From assembly GCF_014287635.1 (NCBI RefSeq), contig NZ_JACOPH010000015.1, forward strand, positions 14,103 through 78,102: a DNA stretch of 64,000 nucleotides, written 5' to 3'. This DNA is from Roseburia zhanii. Lineage in GTDB: Bacteria; Bacillota; Clostridia; Lachnospirales; Lachnospiraceae. Below the pieces are notes generated by a model. It did not search any database and was not told the DNA's origin. It worked only from the letters and a program-made list of their open reading frames with translations. Position numbers and translations under genes: made by a program. Numbering within the stretch: the stretch's first letter is position 1; every line of letters starts with the position of its first letter. Shown here piece after piece: positions 35,186 through 43,658 of this stretch.

Positions 35186-35262
35186 TGGCGTTCCCGAGGT
35201 GATTCGAACACCCGACCTACCGCTTAGGAGGCGGTCGCTCTATCCAGCTGAGCTACGGAAAC
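35186..35262 (-). tRNA. tRNA-Arg(CCT)
   Basis: Full cloverleaf: acceptor GTTTCCG/CGGGAAC with one G-T pair; D-arm GCTC...GAGC; anticodon arm ACCGC-CTCCTAA-GCGGT with anticodon CCT; T-arm GGGTG-TTCGAAT-CACCT; discriminator G and encoded CCA. It is the last chromosomal-type gene before the ICE, and tRNA-Arg(CCT) is a common ICE attachment target. Confidence 0.92.
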
Positions 35263-35345
35263 ATCTTTAAAATCTATTCAATTTTAGTCTTAAACTTACT
35301 CAATGTCAATCGCCTTTGCCCGAAAGGCGGTCGTTATAACATATT

Positions 35346-35385
35346 CTTAGGAGGCGAGTGCTCTATCCAGCTGAGCTATGACGAC
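35346..35385 (-). pseudogene. Truncated tRNA-Arg(CCT), 5' half only
   Basis: GTCGTCATAGCTCAGCTGG... runs through a perfect D-arm and anticodon loop (CTCCTAAG), then becomes unrelated sequence. No T-arm or acceptor partner. Same orientation as the intact tRNA 84 bases away. Sequence differs from it in the acceptor and anticodon stems, so it is not a simple duplicate. Confidence 0.8.
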
Positions 35386-35394
35386 ACATGCCGC

Positions 35395-35417
35395 AAACCC
35401 TTGATTTTACTGGGTTT
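35395..35417. repeat. Second copy of the 23-bp AAACCC-N11-GGGTTT sequence
   Basis: Identical to 35149-35171, the terminator core of the intact tRNA. Here the flanks no longer pair fully (CCGC.../...CTGG). It sits directly upstream of the truncated tRNA, so the unit [terminator core - tRNA piece] is repeated. Confidence 0.75.
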
Positions 35418-35616
35418 CTGGAATTTTTTTCTTCGGCCATATATAAGATTATCAACTCTTTTTCGAGTTGCCAATCTACAGATTTTTTCGAGTTGGTAAC
35501 ATTAGAACGTTCCCAAATTTGGAAATGCTTTGTTGTCACCATTGGCATTTTTCAGAATAGATTCGAACTGAAAGTTGTTTTTCATTTTTTCCCTTTGGGG
35601 AATGCCTCGGCTATCT
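35418..35616. other. Gene-free remnant between two truncated tRNAs
   Basis: No gene. Two copies of TTTTTCGAGTTG (near 35460 and 35486) and a T-loop-like TTCGAA (minus strand, near 35568) that may be a relic of a tRNA 3' half. Confidence 0.4.
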
Positions 35617-35655
35617 CTTAGGAGGACCCCGTTATATCCATTTAACTATGGGAAC
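35617..35655 (-). pseudogene. Second truncated tRNA-Arg(CCT), 5' half only
   Basis: GTTCCCATAGTTAAATGG... with D-arm GTTA...TAAC and anticodon loop CTCCTAAG, after which homology ends. Structurally a different tRNA-Arg(CCT) species from the other two. The break is at the same point as in 35346-35385. Confidence 0.72.
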
Positions 35656-35666
35656 TTATCTGATAT

Positions 35667-35704
35667 AAAATAAAAACGTTCTCAAACAAGAACGTTTTTA
35701 TTTT
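35667..35704. terminator. Bidirectional terminator
   Basis: AAAATAAAAACGTTCT / AGAACGTTTTTATTTT, a perfect 16-bp stem with a 6-base loop, 25 bases after the DUF3881 gene. Confidence 0.85.
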
Positions 35705-35728
35705 ATCACTTAACCGATAAAAAAGCAA

Positions 35729-36610
35729 TTAGTTTCTTACTTTTACCATGCCCTGTAACCAGATTTTTCCTTTAAATCTTCTGCCTACTTCCGGTACTCC
35801 TAACATATCATCTTCATTGATACAGATATCATAAATAAGATCATTTGTATCGATCGTTATAGTATAAATTTTCTGGTCGGTAATGCGATTTGTTGTCTGA
35901 CTGACATTTAGAATTTCTCCTAAAACTGCATACTGGTCACTCTCTATTCCATACGGCATAAAACTGGTATCTACAATACTAAAGATATCTTCATTTACAA
36001 TTCTCCTTGAAAGCATAGAGTAAGTGTCAATATCTTCTAACGTCAGACTTTCGATTGCATCTTCATCACCTTCTCTTGCAGCTGCGATCAGATGATTCCT
36101 TGTCTGGGTTGTTTTTTCATTTTCTAATATCTGCTTTTCACTTTTTATGATCGGCAGCAAAATCTTTCCTTCGGATGCCAATCCTGCCAATGTAGCAGAA
36201 AGCTGTGGCTTAAATCCTTTTTCCCATTTAGATTTTTCCTGTAAGTACTCTGCGACATTCTGTAAATAAAAAACCAAAGTAACACCTACTTTTAATTCAT
36301 CACAGACAGCCGCATAAGATTCTTTTTCTGAATGTCTTTCAATCTCAATACTTTCCTCACTGGTTACTCTGCTTCCACGAAAATATGGATAGTAATAATC
36401 CATCTGAAATTCTTCATTTTCTGAATAGCCGCCACAAACTGTAATTCCAATGGATTCTCCAAAATCCTTTGAAAATTCCACAAATGTATTTCCCTGTGAA
36501 TCCTCAGCCATATTCATATAATTTGGCTGATCCACTACCTGACTTAAAATTTCTTCAAGTTTTATATTCCCTATTTTATCAAAGCCAACTGCTTTTAAGA
36601 AACTATGCAT
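35729..36610 (-). CDS. DUF3881 family protein
   Basis: 293 residues from ATG 36610 (GAAAGGATT upstream); an in-frame ATG seven codons earlier lacks a site. MHSFLKAVGFDKI opens the protein, followed by alpha/beta sequence, LAGLASEGKILLPI, and a C-terminal beta-rich part ending KIWLQGMVKVRN. Family seen almost only in Lachnospiraceae and relatives, beside parAB. Function unknown; first chromosomal protein gene beyond the ICE. Confidence 0.8.
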   Translation of the reverse strand: MHSFLKAVGFDKIGNIKLEEILSQVVDQPNYMNMAEDSQGNTFVEFSKDFGESIGITVCGGYSENEEFQMDYYYPYFRGSRVTSEESIEIERHSEKESYAAVCDELKVGVTLVFYLQNVAEYLQEKSKWEKGFKPQLSATLAGLASEGKILLPIIKSEKQILENEKTTQTRNHLIAAAREGDEDAIESLTLEDIDTYSMLSRRIVNEDIFSIVDTSFMPYGIESDQYAVLGEILNVSQTTNRITDQKIYTITIDTNDLIYDICINEDDMLGVPEVGRRFKGKIWLQGMVKVRN

Positions 36611-36648
36611 TCTAATCCTTTCCAATAGCACTATTTTAGAACATATGT

Positions 36649-37692
36649 TTATAACATTCTATAAATTCCGTTATTCTGTTCACACTCTAAATCAAATACC
36701 TTTTCACCCATGATTTTTCCATCTGCTTCTGTCAATTCCATGATCACCGGAAATTCAGGATATTTTGTCTGTTTTTTCACTATTCCGTACTTTCCATTGG
36801 TAAGTTCCACTTCTGTTCCTACCGGATATTTTGCTATCATAGAAAATAATGCAGTCATTGCTTTTTTGTCATATTTATTTTCTGATTTCACAAGAAAATA
36901 TTCAATCACCTGATCGATTGGATATCTTCTACATTCCATACCTGAAATCAGACAATCAAAGGTATCACAAAGCTGTAAAATCTTACATTCCATTTTCTGA
37001 TTCTTCTGTTTTAGAGGAAATCCGGAACCATCTGATTTCTCGTGATGCGACAATATCATCTCTTTTGATATTTCTGGAAGCCAATCCTCTTTTCCATCTA
37101 AAACAGTATATGCTAATATCGTATGTTTTTTGTATTCAAACATTTCTTCCGGACTTAAAAGTGTAAGATCCCTGTCTATATAGGATACTGTAATATAGCG
37201 AAGTCCAAGGTCATGCAATAATGCACCGACTGTAATTGCGTACAACTGCCCCTTAGAAAGTTTTAACTTGCGTGCTGTCAGCAGAGATAATATTGTAACC
37301 CGAAGTGTATGTTCATACAGATTTGTTTTCTGATATAACATATCATAAACCTTATCCAAATCCATTTTGTTTGTATATTCTACAAGATCAAAAGCTAAGT
37401 CCTTAACAGAACGAAGGGAAGCTCTTTCCTTATAAATATGATTTTCTAATAATTTCTGAATACGGTTAAGATTCGTTTCTTTTTCTGTTTCTGTAATCAG
37501 CCATGTAGGCTGTTCATAGGAACTGTACTTATCTTCTATTTGTATTTCTGCGATATTTAAAGAAATCAATATGTCCATATATTCCCTTTTCAGCTCTGTG
37601 CCTTTAGGAAGCAGAACCTCTCCTTCTTCTGTGCACACAGGTAATGCTAATATCTCATTTTCCTGCAGCGACTCCACCTTTTTTGTTTTCAT
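36649..37692 (-). CDS. HD-GYP domain phosphohydrolase
   Basis: 347 residues. HD motif in GALLHDLGLRYI near 180, later HHEKSDGSGFPLK near 235 (the GYP loop written GFP) and a CDTFDCLISG segment. HD-GYP proteins hydrolyse c-di-GMP. The N-terminal 100 residues include a short regulatory stretch without a receiver motif. The C-terminus has a small beta domain (GTEVELTNGKYGIV). Eighteen bases downstream of the DUF4446 gene, so co-transcribed. Confidence 0.82.
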   Translation of the reverse strand: MKTKKVESLQENEILALPVCTEEGEVLLPKGTELKREYMDILISLNIAEIQIEDKYSSYEQPTWLITETEKETNLNRIQKLLENHIYKERASLRSVKDLAFDLVEYTNKMDLDKVYDMLYQKTNLYEHTLRVTILSLLTARKLKLSKGQLYAITVGALLHDLGLRYITVSYIDRDLTLLSPEEMFEYKKHTILAYTVLDGKEDWLPEISKEMILSHHEKSDGSGFPLKQKNQKMECKILQLCDTFDCLISGMECRRYPIDQVIEYFLVKSENKYDKKAMTALFSMIAKYPVGTEVELTNGKYGIVKKQTKYPEFPVIMELTEADGKIMGEKVFDLECEQNNGIYRML

Positions 37693-37710
37693 CCTGTGTG
37701 AAACTCCATT

Positions 37711-38217
37711 TTACTCTTTGTGTTCATTCATATGCATTGCCATATCTAATGCTTCTTTTTCCTCATCTGCTAAGGTAATGACAGAATTTCCATCAATAAT
37801 TTCTTTGATATAAGTGTAACATCCTTCTCTGCTGTGCATAGCATTGATAATAAAGCCATCATTTGTTTCATTCAATAGTGCCAGAGAAAAACTCAGTTTT
37901 CCGCCCATTTCCTGAAATGCATCATATTTAACCAATCCGACTTTCTGGAATGTACTTTTCAAATTCTTATAAATTGTCTGGATATCATTCTCATTTTTCT
38001 TATTAGAAGAAATCAGATAATCCATCTGATCCATGCGGCTCATAATAGATTCTTCTAAAGTTTTTGCATTTTTTCCATCCATAAACATTTTATATTTTTT
38101 CTTTAATTTGTGTATTTGAACTGCATTGACTAATAAGATGATCAATAGGATCACTACAAATCCTGCAAGTCCTAATAATATGTAATCTGAATCAATTCCT
38201 AAATAATACTCAATCAT
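37711..38217 (-). CDS. DUF4446 membrane protein
   Basis: 168 residues. One N-terminal membrane helix (YILLGLAGFVVILLIILLV), a coiled coil (about 55-95), then VGLVKYDAFQEMGGKLSFSLALLNETNDGFIINAMHSRE, the DUF4446 signature. The family sits next to spo0J/parB in many clostridia; role unknown. AAGGAT before ATG. Confidence 0.85.
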   Translation of the reverse strand: MIEYYLGIDSDYILLGLAGFVVILLIILLVNAVQIHKLKKKYKMFMDGKNAKTLEESIMSRMDQMDYLISSNKKNENDIQTIYKNLKSTFQKVGLVKYDAFQEMGGKLSFSLALLNETNDGFIINAMHSREGCYTYIKEIIDGNSVITLADEEKEALDMAMHMNEHKE

Positions 38218-38247
38218 TTTTTTATCCTTTTCTTTATCATTTTTCTA

Positions 38248-39174
38248 TTACTGTCCTATTGACTGTAAAAGTTCTACAATACGATCAAGTTCTTCTGGTG
38301 AATAATACTCGATTTCTATTTTACCTTTATTTGCATTCTTCTTGTTTATCACAACTTTCGTACCTAAAATTGTTTTCATTTTTTTTTCGAGATCCTGATA
38401 GATAACTTCTAGCTTTGGATCAACCGGTACTTCTTTTGCAGGCGCAGTATTTTTTTCATTCTGCATCTTCTTCACAAGTTTTTCTGTTTCACGAACGCTT
38501 AATTTTTCATCGAAGATCTTCTGTGCTACTGCATACTGCTTGTTCCAGTCATCAATTCCCAACAATGCTCTTGCATGACCTGTCGATATCATATCATCAA
38601 TGACCATCTGCTGTACTTTATCTGAAAGTTTTAATAACCGCATGGAGTTTGTAACGGCAGTTCTGCTCTTTGATACACGCTCTGCGACTTCATCCTGTTT
38701 CAGATTAAACTCATTTAATAATCGCTTATATGCAATTGCTTCTTCTATTGGATTTAAGTCCTCTCTCTGTATATTTTCAATCAAGGAGATTTCTACGATT
38801 TCCTGATCTGTAAGATTTTTAATAATAACCGGTATTTCTTTTAATTTCGCCATCTTAGCAGCACGCCAGCGGCGTTCTCCTGCTATGATCTCATAATAAT
38901 CTTTTTTATCCTGAACCAAAAGCGGCTGCAATACGCCAAACTGTTTGATAGAATCTGATAATTCTAACAATGCATCCTCATCAAAATTCTTTCTTGGCTG
39001 TTCCCGGTTTGGTTCTACTTTCTGGATATCCATCATAATGGTATCTTTATCTGTAGATATTTTTTCTTTATCATTATTGTTGCTTACAGCTATATTTTTA
39101 GGAGAGATTACAGCATCTATTCCTTTTCCTAATCCCTTGCCTAAACCTTTTCCCAAGCCTTTTTTTTCTGCCAT
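38248..39174 (-). CDS. parB: Chromosome partitioning protein ParB (Spo0J)
   Basis: 308 residues. Unusual N-terminus with GLGKGLGKGLGKGIDA repeats. CTP-binding/ParB core with EIIAGERRWRAAKMA near 115, helix-turn-helix KQDEVAERVSKSRTAVTNSMRLL near 180, and a Lys-rich linker before the dimerisation domain (EYYSPEELDRIVELL). Loads at parS and recruits SMC to the origin. Two perfect parS sites lie 0.9 and 2.4 kb upstream. Four bases after parA. Confidence 0.95.
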   Translation of the reverse strand: MAEKKGLGKGLGKGLGKGIDAVISPKNIAVSNNNDKEKISTDKDTIMMDIQKVEPNREQPRKNFDEDALLELSDSIKQFGVLQPLLVQDKKDYYEIIAGERRWRAAKMAKLKEIPVIIKNLTDQEIVEISLIENIQREDLNPIEEAIAYKRLLNEFNLKQDEVAERVSKSRTAVTNSMRLLKLSDKVQQMVIDDMISTGHARALLGIDDWNKQYAVAQKIFDEKLSVRETEKLVKKMQNEKNTAPAKEVPVDPKLEVIYQDLEKKMKTILGTKVVINKKNANKGKIEIEYYSPEELDRIVELLQSIGQ

Positions 39175-39178
39175 GTTT

Positions 39179-39946
39179 CTATAAATCCTTTCTGTCTATT
39201 ACTTCTTTTGCTAACATCCGGTAACTTTCTGCTCCGGTCGATCTCGAATCGTATTTATTGATAGGAAGTCCATGGCTTGGTGCCTCTGCAAGTCTTACAC
39301 TTCTCGGTATAATTGTTTTATAAATGGTGGTGTCCAGATTATTCTTTACATTTTCGACTACCTGCAAAGATAAATTTGTTCTTGCATCATACATAGTGAA
39401 TACAACACCCTCTATTTGCAGATTTTCATTTAAGCGCTCTTTTACAAGACTAATCGTATGGAGTAACTGGCTCAATCCCTCTAATGCATAATACTCACAC
39501 TGGATTGGAACTAAAACCGTATTTGCAGTTGTCAATGCATTAACAGTCAGCATATTCAGAGATGGTGGACAATCTATAATTACGAAATCATAATCATCTT
39601 TGATATAATCAACAGCATTTTTCAATATGTATTCCTTTTCATTGATTCCAAGCAACTCAATTTCTGCACCTGCAAGATTGACATTTGATGGAATCAGATC
39701 AAGATTTTCAAACTCTGTTTTAACCAATGATTCCTTAATTGTGCACTCATCAAGCATCAACTCATAGACCGTATTTTTCAGTTCATCTTTATCTACACCC
39801 AATCCGCTGGTCGTGTTTCCCTGAGGATCAGTATCGATTGTCAATACCTTTTTACCACTTTCAGCTAAACATGCAGACAAATTGATAGCAGTTGTCGTCT
39901 TACCAACTCCACCTTTTTGATTAGCAATTGCTATAATTCTTCCCAT
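39179..39946 (-). CDS. parA: Chromosome partitioning ATPase ParA (Soj)
   Basis: 255 residues. Deviant Walker A ANQKGGVGKTTT, DTDPQGNTT, VIIDCPPSLN. The usual Soj length without N-terminal extension. Also acts on DnaA in Bacillus-type systems. GAAAGGAATAAATC precedes the ATG. Head gene of parA-parB-DUF4446-HD-GYP-DUF3881. Confidence 0.95.
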   Translation of the reverse strand: MGRIIAIANQKGGVGKTTTAINLSACLAESGKKVLTIDTDPQGNTTSGLGVDKDELKNTVYELMLDECTIKESLVKTEFENLDLIPSNVNLAGAEIELLGINEKEYILKNAVDYIKDDYDFVIIDCPPSLNMLTVNALTTANTVLVPIQCEYYALEGLSQLLHTISLVKERLNENLQIEGVVFTMYDARTNLSLQVVENVKNNLDTTIYKTIIPRSVRLAEAPSHGLPINKYDSRSTGAESYRMLAKEVIDRKDL

Positions 39947-40060
39947 GATTTATTCCTTTCTGCTATTCACTGTATTAAATTATATCACTTATCATTTCCT
40001 ATTTCTATAGGTATTTCGTCAAGTTTCTCTAAAATTTTCATTTGTATTAGATGGGGAAAA

Positions 40061-40076
40061 TGTTTCACGTGAAACA
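40061..40076. promoter_or_regulatory. parS site 1
   Basis: TGTTTCACGTGAAACA, the exact 16-bp consensus, 115 bases upstream of the chromosomal parA start. The palindrome extends to AAAATG...CATTTT. Confidence 0.95.
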
Positions 40077-40092
40077 TTTTGTTATTCATAGA

Positions 40093-40269
40093 GTGACTAG
40101 TGCATCGTTTCTGAAATAACTACACCATTCACTTGCCTGCGAATCGATCGTACAGGTAGAAAAAAGCCTCGGTATAGCCCGCTACGCCGAGGCTTTTTTC
40201 TACCTGCACACTCGAATCCGCCATCCTACGTGATTGGTATAGTTATTTACGAAATGATATACAAGTGAC
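40093..40269. repeat. 177-bp fold-back element 1
   Basis: Imperfect palindrome over its whole length. The two halves start GTGACTAGTG and (reverse strand) GTCACTTGTA, and share AAATAACTA-ACCA, ATTCA and CAGGTAG. The core is a perfect 20-bp stem CAGGTAGAAAAAAGCCTCGG (40153-40172, 40187-40206) with T-run. The core would also terminate transcription on both strands. MITE-like. Confidence 0.7.
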
Positions 40270-41057
40270 TGCAAACATTAATATAGAATTAAAGCCACGG
40301 ATTCTTTAGTAGTTTTGTTTCATGTATTATAAGTTATTCGGTTGCTAAATTATTATGCTGACATGATTGAGTTTTATTTGACATTTAGGAAATATACAAG
40401 CAGAAACACTCATTCCAAATTTATTTATTTTGCAAAAGGATATTCTGGCTAGAATTTCTTGTTGTCCGGTGATTGGTGATTAGAAATACAAACCAATTAG
40501 TAAGTATATAGAATATAAGAAATTTTACCAATGTAAAAGTCAGCTAACACATTGTAAAGCAGCTCTTTTGGCTCGATTTCACTCTATTTCTTATTAAAAG
40601 CAATAAAAGCTAATCAAAAGCGATTTCTATGTTTAAAATGTTGGTTTTCGCTATACAGAATCACGGTTTTCACTACATCGGAATTATGAGGTTCTTGAAA
40701 TAAGAATGTTCATTGAATAATCTGGTTCTAATCGTTCCACCTGTCTGGTGTAAAGTGAGCCACTTCATCTACAATTGTTTTTTCTATGGCTGGGTATGAG
40801 ATTAAACACATCTTACAAAGCCTGCTATCGCACCGCTGTGGCGGCAAAGACTTGACCAGATATGTCCTCTCTCATAAAATAGTACCTAAGCAAAATCAAG
40901 GTGGATTAATGCCGGTCTACTAGCTCACCCAATACTGGAATGGTGGCTCTCACGAAGTAGAATATTCAAATTATCATTACTATATAATAAAATCTTTTAT
41001 TACATATCAATAACTTATAGAGGATTCAAACGTCAAAACGTGACTCACAACTTAGTG
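40270..41057. other. Gene-free origin-proximal stretch
   Basis: AT-rich and without any intact gene. A 45-codon frame from ATG 40788 (MAGYEIKHILQSLLSHRCGG) continues after a stop at 40919 into further coding-like sequence, so it could be a decayed gene. No match is recognised. No promoter of note. Confidence 0.4.
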
Positions 41058-41311
41058 ACTGGCAATTACACACAATACCGAGTCTATTTTGTGACTTTAG
41101 AAGAAAATTAGTAAATCTTAGTCTGCCTGTTAATAATTATATAGTGTTTTGCTGCCATGGACGACGGTAGCAAAAGTCTTAAACGCCCCGTCCATGGGAC
41201 GTTTAAGACGTACACGTCACTTTGTCATAGCCTATTTCAGGCAGACTTAGATTTTCTTATTTTTTTATACAACAGAACAAAATAGACTCGGTTTTGTATA
41301 ATCTGCCAATC
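41058..41311. repeat. 254-bp fold-back element 2
   Basis: Terminal arms ACAATACCGAGTCTATTTTGT (41072-41092) and its complement with one change (41277-41297). Second arms ATCTTAGTCTGCCTG / CAGGCAGACTTAGAT. The inner GTCTTAAACG / CGTTTAAGAC (41176-41185, 41200-41209) sits next to an alternative CCATGGACG / CGTCCATGG. Same architecture as element 1 but unrelated sequence. Confidence 0.7.
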
Positions 41312-41537
41312 AAAAAAACTTAAAGCCACCTTTTGACATCCCTCCGAATGTATATAATTTACTCTTTTATTATACTCAATTATCTATAAGCGAACAGTAA
41401 TCGTTTTATTCAATCTAAAAATTAAATAATTTTATTTTATAACTTTATATTTTGCTTATCATGTTTTACAGATATTTTCTTCACGATGTATCTTTGTATC
41501 AGATCCACTACTTTTCAACAAACTAAAAAATGGAAAA

Positions 41538-41553
41538 TGTTTCACGTGAAACA
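41538..41553. promoter_or_regulatory. parS site 2
   Basis: TGTTTCACGTGAAACA again, embedded in a 28-bp palindrome GGAAAATG...CATTTTCC, 18 bases past the DegU-like stop codon. Confidence 0.95.
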
Positions 41554-41571
41554 TTTTCCATCATCATCTCC

Positions 41572-42225
41572 CTAATTATGTATATCAATCAAATTATTCC
41601 TTATTGCAAATACAGCAGCCTGTGTACGATCAGATACTCCAATTTTCTTAAATATATTAGACACATGATTTTTAACCGTTCTTTCACTGATTTCAAGCTT
41701 AGTTGCAATCTCTTTATTATACATTCCGATTGCCAAATTTTTCAAAACATCTAACTCTCTCTTTGTCAGACTGTCAATCTTATCATAATCATTTTCCATG
41801 CTGATCATCTTTGCATTTAACATTGGAATCAGATCCGGCTGAATATAGGTTTCACCATTTAGAATTGTCATAATGGCTTTTTTCAACTCTGATGACTCCG
41901 AGTCTTTTAACACATATCCATCAACACCTAATTCAACTGCTTTGATCAGATACTCCACTTCATTATGAACTGTCAGGACTAATACTTTTACTTTCCTATT
42001 GCCTGACTGGTTCAATTCTTTTAAAACATCCAGACCATTTTTATTTGGCATATTGATATCCAGTAGAAGAACGTCAGGTGCTTCTTTAGATAAAATTTCT
42101 AAACATTCTACTCCATCACTTGCTTCTGCTATTACTTTAAACTGCCCCTCTAATTCCAGTAATTGTTTCAGTCCTTCACGTATCATAGAATGGTCATCTG
42201 CAATTACCAACTTAATAGCATCCAT
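41572..42225 (-). CDS. NarL/DegU-family response regulator
   Basis: 217 residues. Receiver domain with phospho-acceptor Asp in DVLLLDINMPNKNG and the KDS near 106. C-terminal LuxR-type helix-turn-helix (LTKRELDVLKNLAIGMYNKE, ISERTVKNHVSNIF) at about 150-205. One base after the histidine kinase gene, so the pair is one operon. Resembles DegU in layout. Target genes unknown. Confidence 0.9.
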   Translation of the reverse strand: MDAIKLVIADDHSMIREGLKQLLELEGQFKVIAEASDGVECLEILSKEAPDVLLLDINMPNKNGLDVLKELNQSGNRKVKVLVLTVHNEVEYLIKAVELGVDGYVLKDSESSELKKAIMTILNGETYIQPDLIPMLNAKMISMENDYDKIDSLTKRELDVLKNLAIGMYNKEIATKLEISERTVKNHVSNIFKKIGVSDRTQAAVFAIRNNLIDIHN

Positions 42226-42226
42226 G

Positions 42227-43252
42227 CTATACCTCCTTATTATCTATTGGTACTTTAACAATAATTTCAGTACCCTCCCCAAGTTTTGATATAATATCTA
42301 TTTTACCGGATAACAGACATATCCGCTCTTTCATTGTGGAAAGTCCAAATCCAGAATAGTCTTCTCTGATTTCATTTTCCTGTGAGTCAACATCAAATCC
42401 AATTCCATCATCTTGGATGATGATCTGAACAGAATCTGTTGCATATGTAATCTTAACAGACAACTGATCTGCCTGTGCATACTTCATAGAATTATTACAT
42501 GCTTCTGTAATGACTCTTAAAATGGTAAGCGCTACGACAGATTTTAATGGAATTACCGTTCCTTCTACCAAATAACTGGTATTGATTCCCTTTTTCTGTG
42601 CATCTGCTAATATACGTTCGATTGTTACATCAAAACCTATATCATCAAAGGACATCGGATGAAGATTATAAATCATCTTCCTCATATCTTCTATGATCTT
42701 GCGAATCTTCTTTGACATTCCAGATAATTCTAACTTACACCGGATCGGATCCATATCGATCAGCTTAGAACAAAGTTCTGTCTTATGCACAAGGCTTGTC
42801 AGATTCTGAACAGATGAATCATGTAATTCTCTGGCAATCCTCTGCCTCTCATTTTCCTGTGTTTCTAGGATTTTTAATTTCAAAACATCTTTTTCATCTA
42901 TACAGTGTTTAGTATATTGATTCTGTGCTGCTTTCTGTTTCTTTGCAATTTTAAGAACACTATCTAATTCTGCCAGTTTAGAATTGATATTCAAAAGTTC
43001 ATTTTTCGTATTCTCATACGTTTTTCTCAATTCATCCTGTTTCTTCTCTAATAAAGATATATTATTTCTTAGATCTACATTCTGTTTTCTAGGAGAAAAA
43101 GCATCAAAATTCCGATTTTCTTCTTCTTTTAACCTCTCGATGAATTTTATATTTTCATTGATTTCAATATGAATACTCTTTTTCTTTGATTCTATACTTA
43201 ATTTTTCTTCTAAAAGCTCAGCTCGTATTTTACTCAAATAATCAATTACCAT
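42227..43252 (-). CDS. DegS-like sensor histidine kinase (HisKA_3)
   Basis: 341 residues from ATG 43252 (GGAG at 5). No membrane segment. N-terminal 150 residues are a long coiled coil, as in DegS. The phospho-His is in RQRIARELHDSSVQN near 150, then an HATPase domain with DDGIGFD and GFGLSTMKERICLL. A cytosolic kinase sensing an internal signal, paired with the DegU-like regulator. Confidence 0.88.
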   Translation of the reverse strand: MVIDYLSKIRAELLEEKLSIESKKKSIHIEINENIKFIERLKEEENRNFDAFSPRKQNVDLRNNISLLEKKQDELRKTYENTKNELLNINSKLAELDSVLKIAKKQKAAQNQYTKHCIDEKDVLKLKILETQENERQRIARELHDSSVQNLTSLVHKTELCSKLIDMDPIRCKLELSGMSKKIRKIIEDMRKMIYNLHPMSFDDIGFDVTIERILADAQKKGINTSYLVEGTVIPLKSVVALTILRVITEACNNSMKYAQADQLSVKITYATDSVQIIIQDDGIGFDVDSQENEIREDYSGFGLSTMKERICLLSGKIDIISKLGEGTEIIVKVPIDNKEV

Positions 43253-43270
43253 AAGCGCTCCATAGAACAT

Positions 43271-43610
43271 TTGTTCTGCTGTAATTAGGCATATCTTACT
43301 ATATATTTTACTCCATTTTTACTTAAAAAAAAAGTAGTATTCTTTAGTTTTTATATTTGTAAGAATATGCATTTTCGTCTATAATATAAAGTAGAATGGT
43401 AATTATTCAAAACCCCTTAGAATCATAAAAAATGATACGTCATGCTTGCATATAAGTAGCAGTTTGTATGATTCGCAAGGTGACTCGAATAGAGCCGACA
43501 CCAAATATGAGCAAAATAGCTGCAAAGCAGCGGTAAAGCACGGATTTATCGTGCGGTTTTGTGAATATATGGGGGATGTTCTGAATAGTTACATAGAAGG
43601 TAATTATCCC
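43271..43610. other. Gene-free region with several hairpins
   Basis: No gene. Contains inverted repeats GAATCATA/TATGATTC (43420-43427, 43467-43474), GCTGC/GCAGC (43519-43523, 43527-43531) and GCACG/CGTGC (43538-43542, 43550-43554). These could be a structured leader or the relic of an insertion. It does not match a riboswitch I know. Confidence 0.4.
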
Positions 43611-43617
43611 ATACTTT

Positions 43618-43623
43618 TATAAT
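43618..43623 (+). promoter_or_regulatory. -10 box upstream of the hydrolase gene
   Basis: TATAAT 36 bases before the ATG at 43659, with TTACAT about 21 bases further upstream as a weak -35. Confidence 0.45.
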
Positions 43624-43658
43624 TACAAAAGAATCTATATAAAAACAGGAGGTTGTAT

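Noticed and set aside
35363..35548. 61-codon minus-strand frame across the truncated tRNA
   Set aside because: Runs through a tRNA relic and the 23-bp repeat; no ribosome site. Not a gene.
43400..43560. Possible c-di-GMP riboswitch upstream of the hydrolase
   Set aside because: Several hairpins exist, but the conserved c-di-GMP-I core and receptor bases are not present.
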